Below are positions 23,201 through 35,900 of a stretch of DNA of 64,000 nucleotides, piece after piece. Source of the DNA: Cymodocea nodosa (Eukaryota > Streptophyta > Magnoliopsida > Alismatales > Cymodoceaceae); assembly GCA_036874045.1 (NCBI GenBank), contig CM072337.1, positions 26,386,001-26,450,000 on the forward strand, given 5' to 3'. Position 1 is the first letter of the stretch; each line of letters begins with the position of its first letter. Position numbers and translations under genes: made by a program. Under the pieces are notes generated by a model. That model searched no databases. It was not told where the DNA came from and saw only the letters and a list, made by a program, of their open reading frames with translations.

Positions 23201-25026
23201 CAAATACTGTTGCTGAGGATACACCTGTTGTGCTTGTTGGGAAGCAAAGCCCTGCTGTTGTGCAGGTAACTGACCTGGATGCACAGGAGGCTGATGAACT
23301 AAATGGGCTGGTGCCATACCTACCTGTTGCACTTGCAATGGGGCATTTGGTTGCAATGGGCGCATCTGTGGAGGTTGTTGTGGAAATTGATTTTGCATTT
23401 GAACATGCTGCTGAAATTGGTGTGGCAATCCTTGCTGTTGAGGATTTTGAACGGGAACATTCTGTGAAGTACTGGGAAATATTTGCTGGTGCTGTTGAGG
23501 ATATGACTGGTGACCTGTTACCGCTTGAGCTGCAGGATGCTGTGCCTGAGGATGACCTTGCATCTGAGTGGGAGGAAGATGTTGAGGGTGGAGATGAGGT
23601 TGAGGATGCTGTTGTGGTGGCTGATTAGGGGGATGTTGCTGTACATATGGTTGTGAGTGTGATTGTGCATTCTGAGGAGGAGGATATTGTGCTGTTGGTG
23701 TCTGTTGATGCTGAGAGTGAGAGACTTGAAGCTGTTGTGGTGGGCCAGGAGCATAAACAGCCTGTGCATATCCAATTTGTTGACCTTGTACTTGCCCATG
23801 TGAAACCGGATGGCTTTGAGGTTGAATTTGAGGCCGGGGCTGCTGGCCTGATGTAGGAGCCTGCTGCTGAGGATTGAGAGGTGCCTGTATTTGAGTCATA
23901 TGACTGTGAACCTGAGATTGAGGCTGTGCTGGGTGTTGGGGTTGTGGTGGTGGCTGCACTTGCTGTGCTTGGGGTGGTGGATGTGACTGCGGAGGTGGAG
24001 GGGCCTGGGACTGTGGATATACATAAGGTTGAGTTTGCTGTTGCCCCTGGACTATTTGTGTTGGCTGAGTTTGTTGCTGATTTTGTGGATAATACGATTG
24101 CACTTGCTGTTGATACTGCTGCTGATATGGATCATAACCAGGATATTGCTGATAATATTGCTGATACTGTTGCTGGTACCATTGATCTGCAGCTGGAGCA
24201 GCCATCCCAGCATTTTGTGATTGCACATAAGTGCCAGCTGTAGCCTGTCCCTGCCCAGCAACAGATGTTGTAACAGAAACCGGAGGTTCAGAGCTAAAAG
24301 TGACAGGGTTGGTAGCTGCAGTCACATTTTGTAAGGAAGAATCTTGAGAGTATTGTCCTACTGCTTGAGAAACAACTTGACCCTGTTGAGCAGATGTCTG
24401 AGTCTGGGTATTATCCACTTGTTGTGTTTGTGGTTGAACAGCCTACATGTAAGACACACGTGAACACCTTAAAGCAAAATAATAAAGCACATTATACAAC
24501 CAACAAAATTTTTCCAACTCACAGAGCATATTTGAGCATGCTCTTGCACTTGTCGATGAACAATTTGTGCATGACATCTATTACATACAACAGGAGAATT
24601 GCCAAAATTACAATCAGCACAATGCGTTATGCAGTCTGCAAATGAGCCTTGCCACTGGCACCCACTTCTATGATAGAGACAGTGCACTTGTATGATATTG
24701 ATAGCATCAGAAACTGATTTGTTTGATTCAACCAAAGGCTGACATTAAAAAGATATATATTATGGCTATAATCTGTAAACATTAATGAACACTGAAAAGA
24801 ATGAGATAAAGAAAGGAACCTTGGCATCGGCATCAGTCACCAAGTAACCATCATAAGGGCAAACCCGAGTTGTGGCAACAACGTAAGCCAGGCAGGGTTT
24901 ACAATATAAATGGGTACACTGTGTTTGCAAAGCTTCATTGGGAAACACAAGAGTGCGACAAACAGGACAGAAATATTCACCAGGAAGTGATTGAATGTTC
25001 AATATGCACTCGTTATCAAAACCCAT
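20288..25026 (-). CDS. RING/TRAF-type, Q/P-rich, U1-finger protein (putative E3 ligase)
   Basis: Five coding exons on the minus strand join to 1440 residues: 25026-24820, 24738-24523, 24442-20816, 20654-20461, 20366-20288. Residues 20-59 form a RING-type finger (CPVC ... CTHLYCKPC ... CPYD), with Asp in the last ligand place as in TRAF RINGs. Residues about 89-140 add Cys/His pairs of TRAF-type zinc-finger spacing. The 1209-codon exon 4 is a prion-like region: very Gln/Pro-rich to about residue 600, then acidic/Lys-rich, then Gly/Pro/Phe-rich with RF and RGxxD motifs. Residues 1372-1394 form a U1-type C2H2 finger (CX2CX12HX5H, WCRIC...H...H), usually RNA- or nuclear-associated, followed by a Lys-rich tail. 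A ubiquitin-ligase role is inferred from the RING, and a nuclear/RNA role from the finger and tail. I cannot give an established name. The start is supported by a 5'UTR intron acceptor 28 bases upstream. Confidence 0.9.
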
Positions 25027-26500
25027 CCTTTAGAAGAAGTTGGACAAGTTGAAGCTGCAAAACCAAATTATAGAGTATCTGAAATTATAGGAAAACACGT
25101 TAGCATTGAACCAGAAAAAGAAATTTAGTTCAGTATAACCTAATATACATATAACAATAACATAAATTATGATAAATTACGGTCAATAATACATAAATAA
25201 ATAACTGAATTTTTATGCATAAGAAATTATGTTATGTATAAATCTCAGAAGAAATTCTAACTCACTGTATAAACAATATATCATTTTCCATAGCAGTTTA
25301 GCAATTCTACAGCAAATAATCAAATGTACTTGTGTTCCCCTGTGCATGGAAAATAGAATGACAGCATAAGAAAATATAACTGGACGATAACTATGGATGA
25401 CCTGTCAAGAAAATTTATTCCAAGGCCTTTGATCAGTTTTTTGGGGTAAGAATAACTCTTTATTATACATACAAAATAGAATTGCATAATCACAATGTTT
25501 GGTTAACTATATAGAGATGAGCGTTATGGTAAGACTATTTTAAAATGTTGAAAGGGAAAAGAATAACACTGTTACTAGTGTGTGCGTGTGTGATTGTGAA
25601 TACATGAGACTTAATGGCAATGGATCTACCAACCATTATAACATTTAGCACTTACCTCTAAAACTATATCATTGACTACTTTCGAAATTGCAATGTTATC
25701 TTTACAATATAAGACAGGTATTGCCATTACAGTACAAGTATGTGATGTCTGCAGTCAATCAGTTGTTAGACAACCATGAATTGTGTGATGAATGCATTCC
25801 TATTTACAATCAAAGCACGTGATTTATGCAGTGGAACAGCTGTTAGTCCAGCTTTGTGTGATGTATTACATGTTTTGATGGAGACTCTTGTGGCAGGCGT
25901 AATCTATGATCAGAAGTATCGCTTATTCCAACCATGCAAGATCTCACCAAATAATTCATAAGAGAATTACTAAATCTGGAAAAGAAAACTCCTCTTTGGT
26001 GGACAAGAACCACACAGAACCGGCAATAAACGACGAACAGGAAAGAAACATGAAAAAATTTGTAGCATAAATCCCAAACTCGAACATTCAGCACAATAAC
26101 TACCCTTGGAAGCACAAAAAACACTGAGCACCATGATCAGATGGCAAAAAAACAGAAAATAAGTCTTACAAATCAAGCGCAGACCAAAATAAGCGCACAG
26201 ACAGTACAGACTAACTAGAAAGAAAATGAAACCCCAAATTGAGAAGTAAATGATTCGGAAAAGAACCATGAATAAACTGCGGGAGCACCAAGTACGGCGT
26301 GAGATACGATAAATAACAACGAACGAGGGCACAACAGGCGGCGAAAAGAGTTGCAAAAAAAGGAAGATAAAGATGACTGACCTGCACGATGCAGAAGATG
26401 AGGAGATGCACAAGCCCCAAACCCGATGAGGGCGGAGGAGAGCGAGACGACGAACGATAAGTATCTTGGAGAGGGGTCGGCCTTATATTTATACTAAGGA
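25027..26500 (-). promoter_or_regulatory. 5'UTR, 1.3-kb leader intron and TATA box of RING gene
   Basis: On the minus strand, a TATA box TATAAATATAAGG lies at about 26489-26477. A GC-richer leader exon ends at 26382 with a good donor (GTGCAG then GTCAGT). The acceptor is at 25055 (TTTTGCAG), leaving a 28-base leader segment before the ATG at 25026. Leader introns of this size often raise expression in plants. The leader intron also contains open frames of no recognisable family. Confidence 0.6.
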
Positions 26501-27896
26501 AAAAGGGATCGGAGCTAGACAACGGAGATAATAGATCCGTTTCAGGACTCAAAACCCTAAGCCTCTGCCACATAATATTGGAAATAATAAAATAAAATGA
26601 AATTCCAAAAAGTTTATTTAATTCTGATCCAACTATTTCTCAGAAAAACTATTTTCGTATCAAATGAAATTTCAATTTATCTAGGGAATTTAATTTCAAA
26701 CCAAAAGATATGAATTTTCATTTTTGTCCTAAACAAATATGGACCTATAAAACTTTGGTAATATGGTATTATATTTGAAAATTGCACAATAAAATAAAAT
26801 ATTCGAATACAAAATATTTGTAATAAAAATGTTGCTGGTGAGTCATGGAAACAAGGAGTATAATCATCATTAATAACAATTATTATCGATACCTTAAAAA
26901 TGCTTGCCATTAATGATTGTAATGTGAAATAATAATAATATTGAGTATATCAATACATGTTGTTACTAAAAGTAATATAAAGTATTAATAATGATGTTCC
27001 ATTGAAAACAATATGATTTAGAGTTTATAAGTGTTGTAGGTGCTTTAAGGTTTGAGGATCCAAAATCAATAACCTTTGACTTAAAACATCGGTTATGTGA
27101 GTAGGAGTTAGAAGATAAAAATGATATCAACATAAATAAAGATTGTGTGTAATGTGTCTAAATAAATAAAAGTTGTACAAATAAAAGCAATGAACAAGAA
27201 CGTGGAAGACGTACACGTACAGTGTATTTCACAAGACAATACTCATATGTATTTTACCTTGAGATTTATTGAAATAATATTTTTATAATATTAAATGTTA
27301 AAAATACGAATCATGTTAACATTGATGGATATTAATTATTATTGATGAAAAATTACCATGGGTTATTGTTATTACTAATATTATTATTTGCTAAAAGCAA
27401 TAAAAACAAGTGTTGTCAATGATTTTCGTTGCTGTTATTAATTTCAAATTGATTAATATAAATATTTATTATTGCTATAAAATTACTTTAGGATTCAAAA
27501 TGCAACAATCATAGCAAAAGAAGTCTAACGACATATTAAACTAATTAAAATTGCTCTTGCATTATAACGATCTCTATGAATAATTGGAGGGCTATTGAAG
27601 ATTACGACCTCAAGCCGCTTACATGTAAGATAACTCATGAAAAAAACCATAACTGTACTTCAATTCACAATATTTATCTATTTTATTGTCTTCAATTTAA
27701 TTCTGCAGCTCCTCTACAACGTAAAATTTTGCGTCACAATTATATCTTTCTTCATATTTAACAATTGCCAGAAAATAAATATTTAAAACCTAAAATTTAA
27801 ATTAAATTTAAATATATCTAACATAAAATTATTTGAATATTAATTTCAATTAATCGTAGTCAGCTTTAACGATTAAACAACAATTACATAGGTGTT
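26501..27896. other. AT-rich divergent intergenic region
   Basis: Lies between the minus-strand RING promoter and the plus-strand PYRB leader exon. Very AT-rich with many short ATTAAT-type runs. No coding frames or element ends recognised. Confidence 0.5.
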
Positions 27897-28070
27897 AATA
27901 TTATTTGAAATTAATAAAAGTATAATAAAATCATATTTTAAATCGTCTCACCAACGGAATATAATATAAAGCCAGCGTCAATCAATATTATTTGAAATTA
28001 ATAAAAGTATAATAAAATCATATTTTAAATCGTCTCACCAACGGAATATAATATAAAGCCAGCGTCAATC
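27897..28070. repeat. Perfect 87-bp tandem duplication
   Basis: 27897-27983 and 27984-28070 are identical by eye over all 87 bases (starts AATATTATTTGAAATTAATA, ends AGCCAGCGTCAATC). Perfect identity points to a recent event. Each copy ends with a TATA-like ATAATATAAAG. The pair lies about 190 bases before the GC-rich leader exon of the next gene. Confidence 0.95.
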
Positions 28071-28261
28071 CTTGTTAATTTTGCTCTGGATCTCCATTCC
28101 CGTTGCACCAAATAATTTCTCAGATTTGATTACTGTTAAATTTAATTAACCATATAAATGCCCCTTTTTTAACATTGAATGGGCACTTTTATTATGGATG
28201 AAAAATAACCGGTTATGAGATAAATTAGGGCAAGCAGAAAAAATTTCGCCCGTTTTCTCGT

Positions 28262-28437
28262 CGTTCCCTTGTCCAGCCACTCGGAGGACTTCTCACCTGT
28301 GGAGACTCGACCGCTAGCACGCCGGCCAGAGACCGCGTCGACGTTTCTTTCTCAGCCGTGGTCACAGCCTCCCTCCTCCAGCTTCCTTCGTCACGGTCTC
28401 CGGCTTCTCCCTACAGTCAAGACTCCAGCGTTGAAGG
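28262..28437 (+). other. Probable non-coding first exon of PYRB
   Basis: A sharp GC-rich island in AT-rich DNA that ends in a plausible donor (GCGTTGAAG then GTATAT at 28438). An open frame exists (Ser/Pro/Arg-rich, transit-peptide-like) but it does not continue in frame into the next exon, whose acceptor is at about 37434 just before an in-frame ATG. I therefore read it as a 5'UTR exon, which makes intron 1 about 9 kb. It could instead belong to an unrelated transcript. Confidence 0.5.
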
Positions 28438-30204
28438 TATATTGTGATTCCTTTCGAAAAAGCTAAGATAATTTTCACTTATGCGGTGCATGCATATTTT
28501 TATCTTAGCAAATCATCGTTCTACTTCAGAGATAATTCCATGCAGCATGTTTTGTTCAACTAATCTAATAAATACAAGGTCCATACTTTGTATATTTGTA
28601 ATTGTATTTATATTTATTTTAAATTATTTTTAGTTTATGCCTTTTTTTTCACAAAACACCAGCTTAAATGTCTAGTTTTAAAAAATGTTTTTCTCCAATC
28701 TGCATAATGTCCGTTTTCGGTTGTTTTTACAACATCGTGAACTAGTGTAATCGAGTATGGGAAAGTGTTTGTTGTTTTCCCGTAGTGTTTCAACGGGAGA
28801 CTTAGTGATGATTTTCGAAATGGTGGTGTTGGAGCTGTTCTTTTCTTCATAATTAATGTTGAACATTACATAAACTACAACAACCTTCTTTTGTTGGGGA
28901 AATAATGTCAAGAACTCCATGCTTGTCTAGCAATTGATACAAGTCATATAACTTGTATTTCAATAAAATATTGGTGAATAACATGCAAGATGTTGATTAG
29001 ATGGCACGTATACACCATGCATGAGACCTAAAGATCTCATAGATTAGGCAATGGTCCAATGATTGGCCCATTTTCTCAAGGATTTTGGTATTTTCATACT
29101 TAGTCCTATTTGAGTATTTTGGCTTGATGATCAGTCAGTTGACGGTGGATACATAACCACTTGGGTGAGGAACCAATTACAAAAAGAGCCTCCAACCCTC
29201 CAGCCCATGAAGTAGGCTCGCAACATGCAAGATAGTGGAGGGGCGATCCCATCTTGGTTAGCATCAAGACTAGATTCTAAAGAATTGGGCCAGGCAGCGA
29301 ATGAATTTTTAGTCAAAGACGATGAACTCCTTTGGGCTTGGGTAGAAGAAGCCATTTCAGAGAAGAAGGGTCCACTAACTTCTCAAGATGGTGAGAAAGG
29401 CAATTGAAGATGCTTCAATAAATTCTTGCCCTTTCATTTCCTATTTTATGGTCAATACTTCCATGATCATCCAATTGAAGATGCTAGAACTGACTTTTAA
29501 ATGTGAGAAGGGCAAGCAATTGGACTGAAGCTATATCAAGTGCCTTGAATCAAGTGGCAAGAGGAGGATACTTAGTGGAATAAAGGAGCTAACTATGGAG
29601 GATGGGCTTGCTTGATTTAGAAAGTGTGTGAATATCTCGTCCTTGACTTTCATGATTGAGGGTATCATTTCCTTTCATAGGCTACTGTTCACATCTAAAA
29701 GTCCCTTTTCTTGCATGGAGCCATCAAAAGGAAAAAACTCTTAGGGAGGTTTTTCAGCAATTGTATGCGAAGTGATCACTCTCTTGATTATTTGATTGGC
29801 TATTAGACTAGTAGGTTTACATTAGATAGGAGCTAGTTTTCTTCTCTTGCCACTTTAGCTTTTAAAGTGACCTATCTATTGACACTTCAATATTCTTAGC
29901 ACTCTTGCCTTTTCATTTCCTATTTTATGTCTAATGCCTCCACAAGCCAATTCAAGATAGGATACTTGCCAAAGGCTAGGAAGAACCGAAGAAGTGAGGT
30001 TGAAATCAGCCTCTTGAATGGATAAATTCTATAGATATTTCCATCAAAGTAATTATGCCCACAAAACATTACTTTCCTATGCCATTTCCTAGAATAATCT
30101 AAGCAAAGATGTGCAACTCTAGTTTCCCAACCTAATCACACTAAATTTCCTTCCTCCTTGGGTACACACATTGTACGTTAGATGGCTTTCATGTTTTCTA
30201 TGTC
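28438..30204 (+). other. Intron 1 of PYRB, left part, with one pseudo-exon
   Basis: No intact gene. About 29100-29406 reads as a protein-like frame (WLDDQSVDGGY..., later WLASRLDSKELGQAANEF and LLWAWVEEAISEKKG) broken by a single in-frame TAG near 29212. I do not recognise the family. The phrase CTTTCATTTCCTATTTTATG with similar flanks occurs at about 29430 and about 29917, a diverged direct repeat. Confidence 0.4.
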
Positions 30205-30330
30205 CATGTGTTATAGATGATTATATATTTTCAATGTCATGCTTTTGTTGTACATGTGTTATAGATGATTAGACTTTTCCAACATCATGCTCTCGATGTT
30301 AATGTCACATGTGTAATAGATGATCTTGTT
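30205..30330 (+). repeat. Short tandem repeat, three ~60-bp units
   Basis: CATGTGTTATAGATGATTA recurs at about 30207 and 30252, with a third related copy CATGTGTAATAGATGATC at about 30308; the intervals carry TTTCAATGTCATGCT/TTCCAACATCATGCT variants. Non-coding. Confidence 0.55.
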
Positions 30331-30640
30331 AGGTTGTTTAGACTTCTACAATACATCAAAATTTTCTCTATGTGGTTTAATCTCAAATATTGATTAACAA
30401 AAAATGATTTTCTTATAAATATGGATTATTTCCAATTTTCCCATTAATGGTGTGATAGAAAATGATCATTCATTTATTTACTCTCCATTTGATTCCCAAA
30501 GTCATTTTTTTTGGTCTTTTTAGTCTCTTGCATAAATGGAACTAGTGGTTTTAATTACAACAACAATTTGAGCTATAATCTTAATTCATGGGGTTGGTCA
30601 TATGAATTCTTTTCTTTTAAATGTTTCTATCTATTGTTAG

Positions 30641-31955
30641 GCGGTGTTTGTGCACAATTCCTGTCAAGAAAGGAAAGGATGGGAATTGCTGGAAATGTTA
30701 GGAAATGAAAAACTTGTGAAATGATAGGAGATGACATGAAAGTTTAAGCATTTGTGCACGACGAGAAATTATAGGAAATTTTGACATGTTTGTATAGAAC
30801 ATAAAATGACATGAAATTTTAATGTGTCTGTTCATAATAAGAAATGATGAGAAATAAAATTTTTAATAATTTTTGAAATAGTAAATAGTCGTACAACTTG
30901 AAAGTAATATTTTAAATAATATAGTATATATTAATTATATTTTAAATAATATAATATAATATATAGTACACAATTATTTTGTTATGAATAATCTTTTCAT
31001 CACAAACATACAATGCAAACATATAAAGATACATATAACTAATTTCCTATGCTTGCAATGGTGAAGAAAATAAAATATATCAAAAGGATAATAATATAGT
31101 ATAATTATTTGTAATTAATTTATTGATTAAGTTTTTAATTAATGAATTGAAATAATTAGTCAAAATGTAATTAATTAATTACATTAATCAATTAACAAGG
31201 TATATAATTTTTATCTAAAATATTTAATTTTTATCTTGAATAATTAGATCATTCATATACTTCTATCTTACAAATGCTTATCTTCATTCATTTTTCATTC
31301 TTTCCCATTTTTTCTCCTTTCTCTTAAAAGTTTTATTTTCTTTCATTATTTCTCACAAATAACTTTTATTTCTTTTATCAAAAGTTTTTTTTTTTCATAG
31401 TCAACTGTCCATCTTCTCTGACAACGTTTGCTTGAGCAGCCAGCGGCAGGCCCAATGGCAAGCCTAAGCGATGAGCTGTGAGTGCAAGCGACAAGTGTTG
31501 AGCAGTGAGCATGAGCGACGAGTGGCGAGTGACGAGCAAGGAGTCGAGAGCATCGACAGTTGCGAGCATTGAGAGTTGCAACCGTTGGCAGTCACGAGTG
31601 TCAGAGTTGTGAGCTTTGGCAGTCGCGAGCTTCGACAATCGTGAGCTTCAACAGTTGTGAGCGTTGAGAGTCGTGAGCATAAACAGTCGTGAGCTTCAGG
31701 AGTTGCGAGTGTTGCAGTCGCAAGTATCTACAATTGTGAATGTTTCGAGGGTTTTTAAGGATGATTTCCTGACCTTACCGAGGAGAGAGTTGGGAAATCA
31801 TCTCCCAATGATTAAAGCATATGGGGGAAACCTTGGGAAATACTTTTCCAAGGTTTCCATACTGCACAAACATGGTAACCTTGGAAAAGTGTTTCCCAAG
31901 TTTACCTTTCCCAAGCTTTCCTAGCATTGCTAGGAAGTACAAACCCCCCCTAGAT
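30641..31955. mobile_element. hAT-like non-autonomous element (candidate)
   Basis: The left edge GGCGGTGTTTGTGCACAATTCC (about 30641) and the right edge, read inverted, GGGGGGGTTTGTACTTCC (about 31953-31936) share the GGxGGxxTTTGTxC pattern expected for short terminal inverted repeats. The inside has A/G-rich repeats such as GGAAATGAxA on the left, a minisatellite on the right, and no transposase frame. The flanking sequences ATTGTTA and ATGTTTA are only similar, so the target-site duplication is not proven. It lies in intron 1 of PYRB. Confidence 0.45.
31558..31745 (+). repeat. 16-bp minisatellite, about 12 units
   Basis: Units of AGTYGYGAGCNTYRAC follow each other every 16 bases (two units are 15) from 31558 to about 31745; looser versions extend left to about 31440. 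The array is GC-richer than its surroundings. Confidence 0.85.
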
Positions 31956-32233
31956 GTTTAGTTAAATCTAATAAAGTTAAATTTTTTCTTATAATTCTTA
32001 ATCAAGTAGTTTTAGATTTATCATTACTTTTTTTAATTTTTTTTGCATTAATTAATTCTCTTTTATTAACTAGTGCATTCTTTGGTCTCTCAGAGATATG
32101 ATTTGACTACTTAAGTTGATTTTTTTAATCTTATTTTCAATAGGTGCAACTTTTACTTTATTCCTAATAAAATTGTTTTTTAGCTTATTCCTTACAATGC
32201 TACCATTCATTTATCCAAGCATATATATCTTAG

Positions 32234-32588
32234 TGTTAAATGTGTCTTGAATTCTATTTTGCCTGTTTGGTTTCCAAGGAAGAAGTTCAAGAGTTTTCTC
32301 TTCTTTCATGGTAGTTAATGGCTGATATTCAATGGTGGCTTTTATGGCATTAATTCCATTGATTATCAATAGTGATTAGGTGTCTTTTGTTCTCCCTATT
32401 GTATATCTATAAATAGGGAGGATTGGACATGGTGATGAGATGAGTCTAATTTGTAATCCTTTGATCCATGGTGAAACCCTCAATCTCTTCTCAATCGTGG
32501 ATGTACCCTTAGGGGGAACCACATAAATCCTTTTATTTCTTATTTGGTGAATGCTTGTTTTCTTCCATTTGATCTAATTTGCATAACA
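32234..32588 (+). repeat. 5' LTR of the Copia element
   Basis: 355 bases, TGTTAAATG...CATAACA. Contains a TATA box (CTATAAATAGGG, about 32408). By-eye comparison with the 3' LTR gives roughly two dozen substitutions and one 6-base indel, about 7% divergence, so insertion is old but not ancient. Confidence 0.93.
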
Positions 32589-32919
32589 AACTAGTATTAG
32601 AGTGAGGTTGAGGGGAGAAATCATGCATTCATCTTCTCTGAGGAGAGGAGGTTGTTGTTTCACCATTCGTCCTTGTGAAACTTTATTTTGGTGTTACCCT
32701 TTGTCACTACTTGAGGAATGCTCGGTTGAGGTGGAAGAAAGATCATCTACCTTTGGTTGCTCCATTAGTGCTTGGTTGTTCACCTAAGATCAATTAATAG
32801 GGTCGCTGTCTATGGTCAGCACATCTATTGGAGATTCATTGACATTTGTTGGGATGTCTTCATCATATAGTGTGAAGGTGGAGATAAGCTACAGGGAAGA
32901 ATAGTTTTAGTCTTTGGCA

Positions 32920-35900
32920 AATCAAGATAAGAGCCTTATTGAAGCAACAAGGCATTTGGGTGCCTCTCTTAAAGACACAACTGGTGGAAGTTGAATCTTT
33001 AGGGTTTGCAACTCAAGAAGAAAAAGTGTACCCCACCATTTTGCTATGTTTGGTGGATGAAGTTATTGTGGAGGTTGCTAATGAGACCAATGTAGCTGGA
33101 ATATGGTTAAAAATTGAGAACCTTTACGTGACAAAGTCTCTCACCAACAAGTTGCTATTGAAACAATGCTTGTTTTTTCTTCGCATGAAGGAAGGAATGC
33201 CACTAAAGCAACATCTTCATCAGTTGAACACCTTGCTTATGGAGCTTTGAAATATAGACGTCAAGATTGAAGGTGAAGATGAAGATGTTGCCATTCTCCT
33301 TCTTGTCTCTCTTCGTCATTGTACGAAAACTTTGTACAATCATTTTTTGTAGGTAAGGACTCCATCACTTTGGAGGAAGTAAGATCTAGCTTACATACTC
33401 AGGAGTTGTGGCATATGATGAGCAATACCAGTAGTGAACACAATGTAGTAGGTTAGTCTATTTTCAATTCGGATACTATAGGTCGCTATGACAAGAATGA
33501 TAAGAGAAAGAAGGGAAGAGTGAAGTCTAAGGGAAAATAGTCCAACCCCAAAGACATTTGCAACTATTGCAAGAAGAAAGATCATTGAAAATCCAACTAT
33601 CCCAAGCTGAAAGTAAAAGGGCAGATTGCCACTATTGAAAATGATGATTCATCATCTAAAGTTGATCTTACATTAACTATTTCAAATAGTCCATATTCAT
33701 CTTAAGCATGGATATTAGACTCTAGAGCATCACATCATATGTCTCCAAATAAGGAGTGGTTTCATACTTATGAAAAAGTGGATGGAGGGAGTGTTACAAT
33801 GGCCAACAATGATAGTTGTAGAAGAATCGGAGTTGGGTCGATACAAATCTGTATGCATGATGGTGTTGTTAGAACACTTGAAGGAGTTTGACATGTCCCA
33901 AAGTTGGGAAAGAATTTGATTTCTTTGATGGCTCTTGATAATAAGGGCTACAAATATTTTGAAGGAGATAGAACACTCCATGTCTCAAAAGGTTCCATGG
34001 TGGTCATGAAAGGAGTAAAAGATGGACCCTTGTATATCTTACAAGGATCCATCGTTATTGGTTTATTGGTTCAATTGTAATAGCCACCTCTTCTGATTAG
34101 TCTAAACTTTGGCATCTTCGGTTGTGACATCTTGGCCAAAAGGGGATGCATCAACTCAACAAATTGGGGCTTCTTGGAGGCCTAAAATTTATTGATTTTG
34201 GGCTATGTAAACATTGCATCTATGGGAAGCAACAAAGTTATATTTTGATAAAGGCAAACACACTACTAAGAAGACTCTTGACTATGTGCATGCTTATTGT
34301 TGGGCACCTTCCCAACAGCCATCCCTAAGGGGATCAAGGTACTTTCTATCTATTATAGATGATTTCTCAAGAATGACATGAGTTTACATTATAAAGCATA
34401 AAAATGAAGCATTCAAGTACTTCAAGCAATGGAAAACCTTGGTGGAAAATCAAGTTGAAAGGAAGGTAAAACATCTTTGAGTCGATAATGGATTAGAGTT
34501 TTGCTTTAATGGATTCAATGAGTTTTGTAGAGATTCAGGAATTGCTAGGCATTGGACTGTGAAAAATACTCCACAACAAAATAGAGTGGTCGAGTGTCTC
34601 AACTGCACATTATTGGAGAGAGCTAAGTACATGCTTTCAAATTCTGGTCTTTTAAAGACCTTTTGGGTGGAGGTTGTTAACACAACCTCCTTTCTCATCA
34701 ATAGATGTCCATTTATTGTGATTGGAATCAAGATCCCATATGAAGTTTGGACAGGAAAAGCTGTAAAATTTTCCAACTTGAAGGTCTTTGGTTGTCTAGT
34801 TTACTATCATGTAAATGATGGTAAACTTGAACCAAAGGCAAAGAAAGAAATTTTTGTGGACATGGCTCCGGTGTAAAAGGCTTTAGAGTATGGGATCCTA
34901 CATCCCATAAAGTAATCCTTAGCAAAAGTCTTACTTTTGATGGAAAATCTCTTATGTAGCAGAAAAATACATTGGTAGAATCTGAAAACAGTTCTAGCAC
35001 CCTTGAACGGGTGGAGTTTGAGACTCTATAACCACAAGTTGATGCTGAATCAGTTTCTGTTTTAAATTTAGAACTGCAGTCTAGTCATGACATAGCTCCA
35101 GATGATGTCCCAACAAAGCAAACTCAACATAGAAATGTTGCACTTGATTGCCCAAAGAGGGAGATTCATCCACCACAGAAGTATGGGTACAACAACATGA
35201 TTGCCTATGCTTCTCATGTTGCTGAAGAAGTTGATGTTGAGGAACTTGATCCTTCCTCTTATGATGAAGCCATTAGAAGTTCTAATGGAAACAATTGGAC
35301 CTTTTCTATGGAAGAAGTAATCCAATCACTCTTAAAAAATCACATTTGGGATATTGTGAAGCCTCCAAGGGATAGAAAAATAGTTGGATGCAAGTGAATT
35401 TTTTAAAGGAAGATTGAGACTCAAGAAAATCAACGAACTCAGTATAAAGCAAGACTAGTCGCTAAGGGATATTCTCAATGTGAATGTATTAACTTCAATG
35501 AGGTATTTGTTCTTGTTGTTAGACACACTTTAATATGAGTTCTTCTTGCAATTGTTGCTTCTAAGGATCCTGAATTAGAATAGTTAGATGTCAAGATGAC
35601 ATTCTTGCATGGAGATTTAGAAGAGGATATATGGATGAGCTAACCTAAGGGGTTTGTTGAGCCTAATAAGGTTGACTATGTATGCAAGCTTAGAAAATCT
35701 CTTTATGAGTTTAAGCAATCCCTGTGACAATGGTATAAAAGATTTGATAGTTTTATTACCAACATTAGTTTTCTTAGGAGCTCTTATGATTCTTGTGTGT
35801 ATATTAAGAAGCTCCCTAATGGTACATATATCTATTTCCTTTTGTATGTTGATGATATCTTAATTGCAGCTCAAGATATTGGATTAATTCAAGATCTAAA

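Noticed and set aside
23047..24243. Plus-strand frames opposite the Gln-rich exon (Val/Ala/Leu-rich)
   Set aside because: They are complements of CAA/CAG/CCA repeats in the RING-protein exon and have no family resemblance.
28269..28466. Coding first exon (transit peptide) for PYRB
   Set aside because: Its open frame does not join the exon at 37435 in phase without meeting a stop; read as leader instead.
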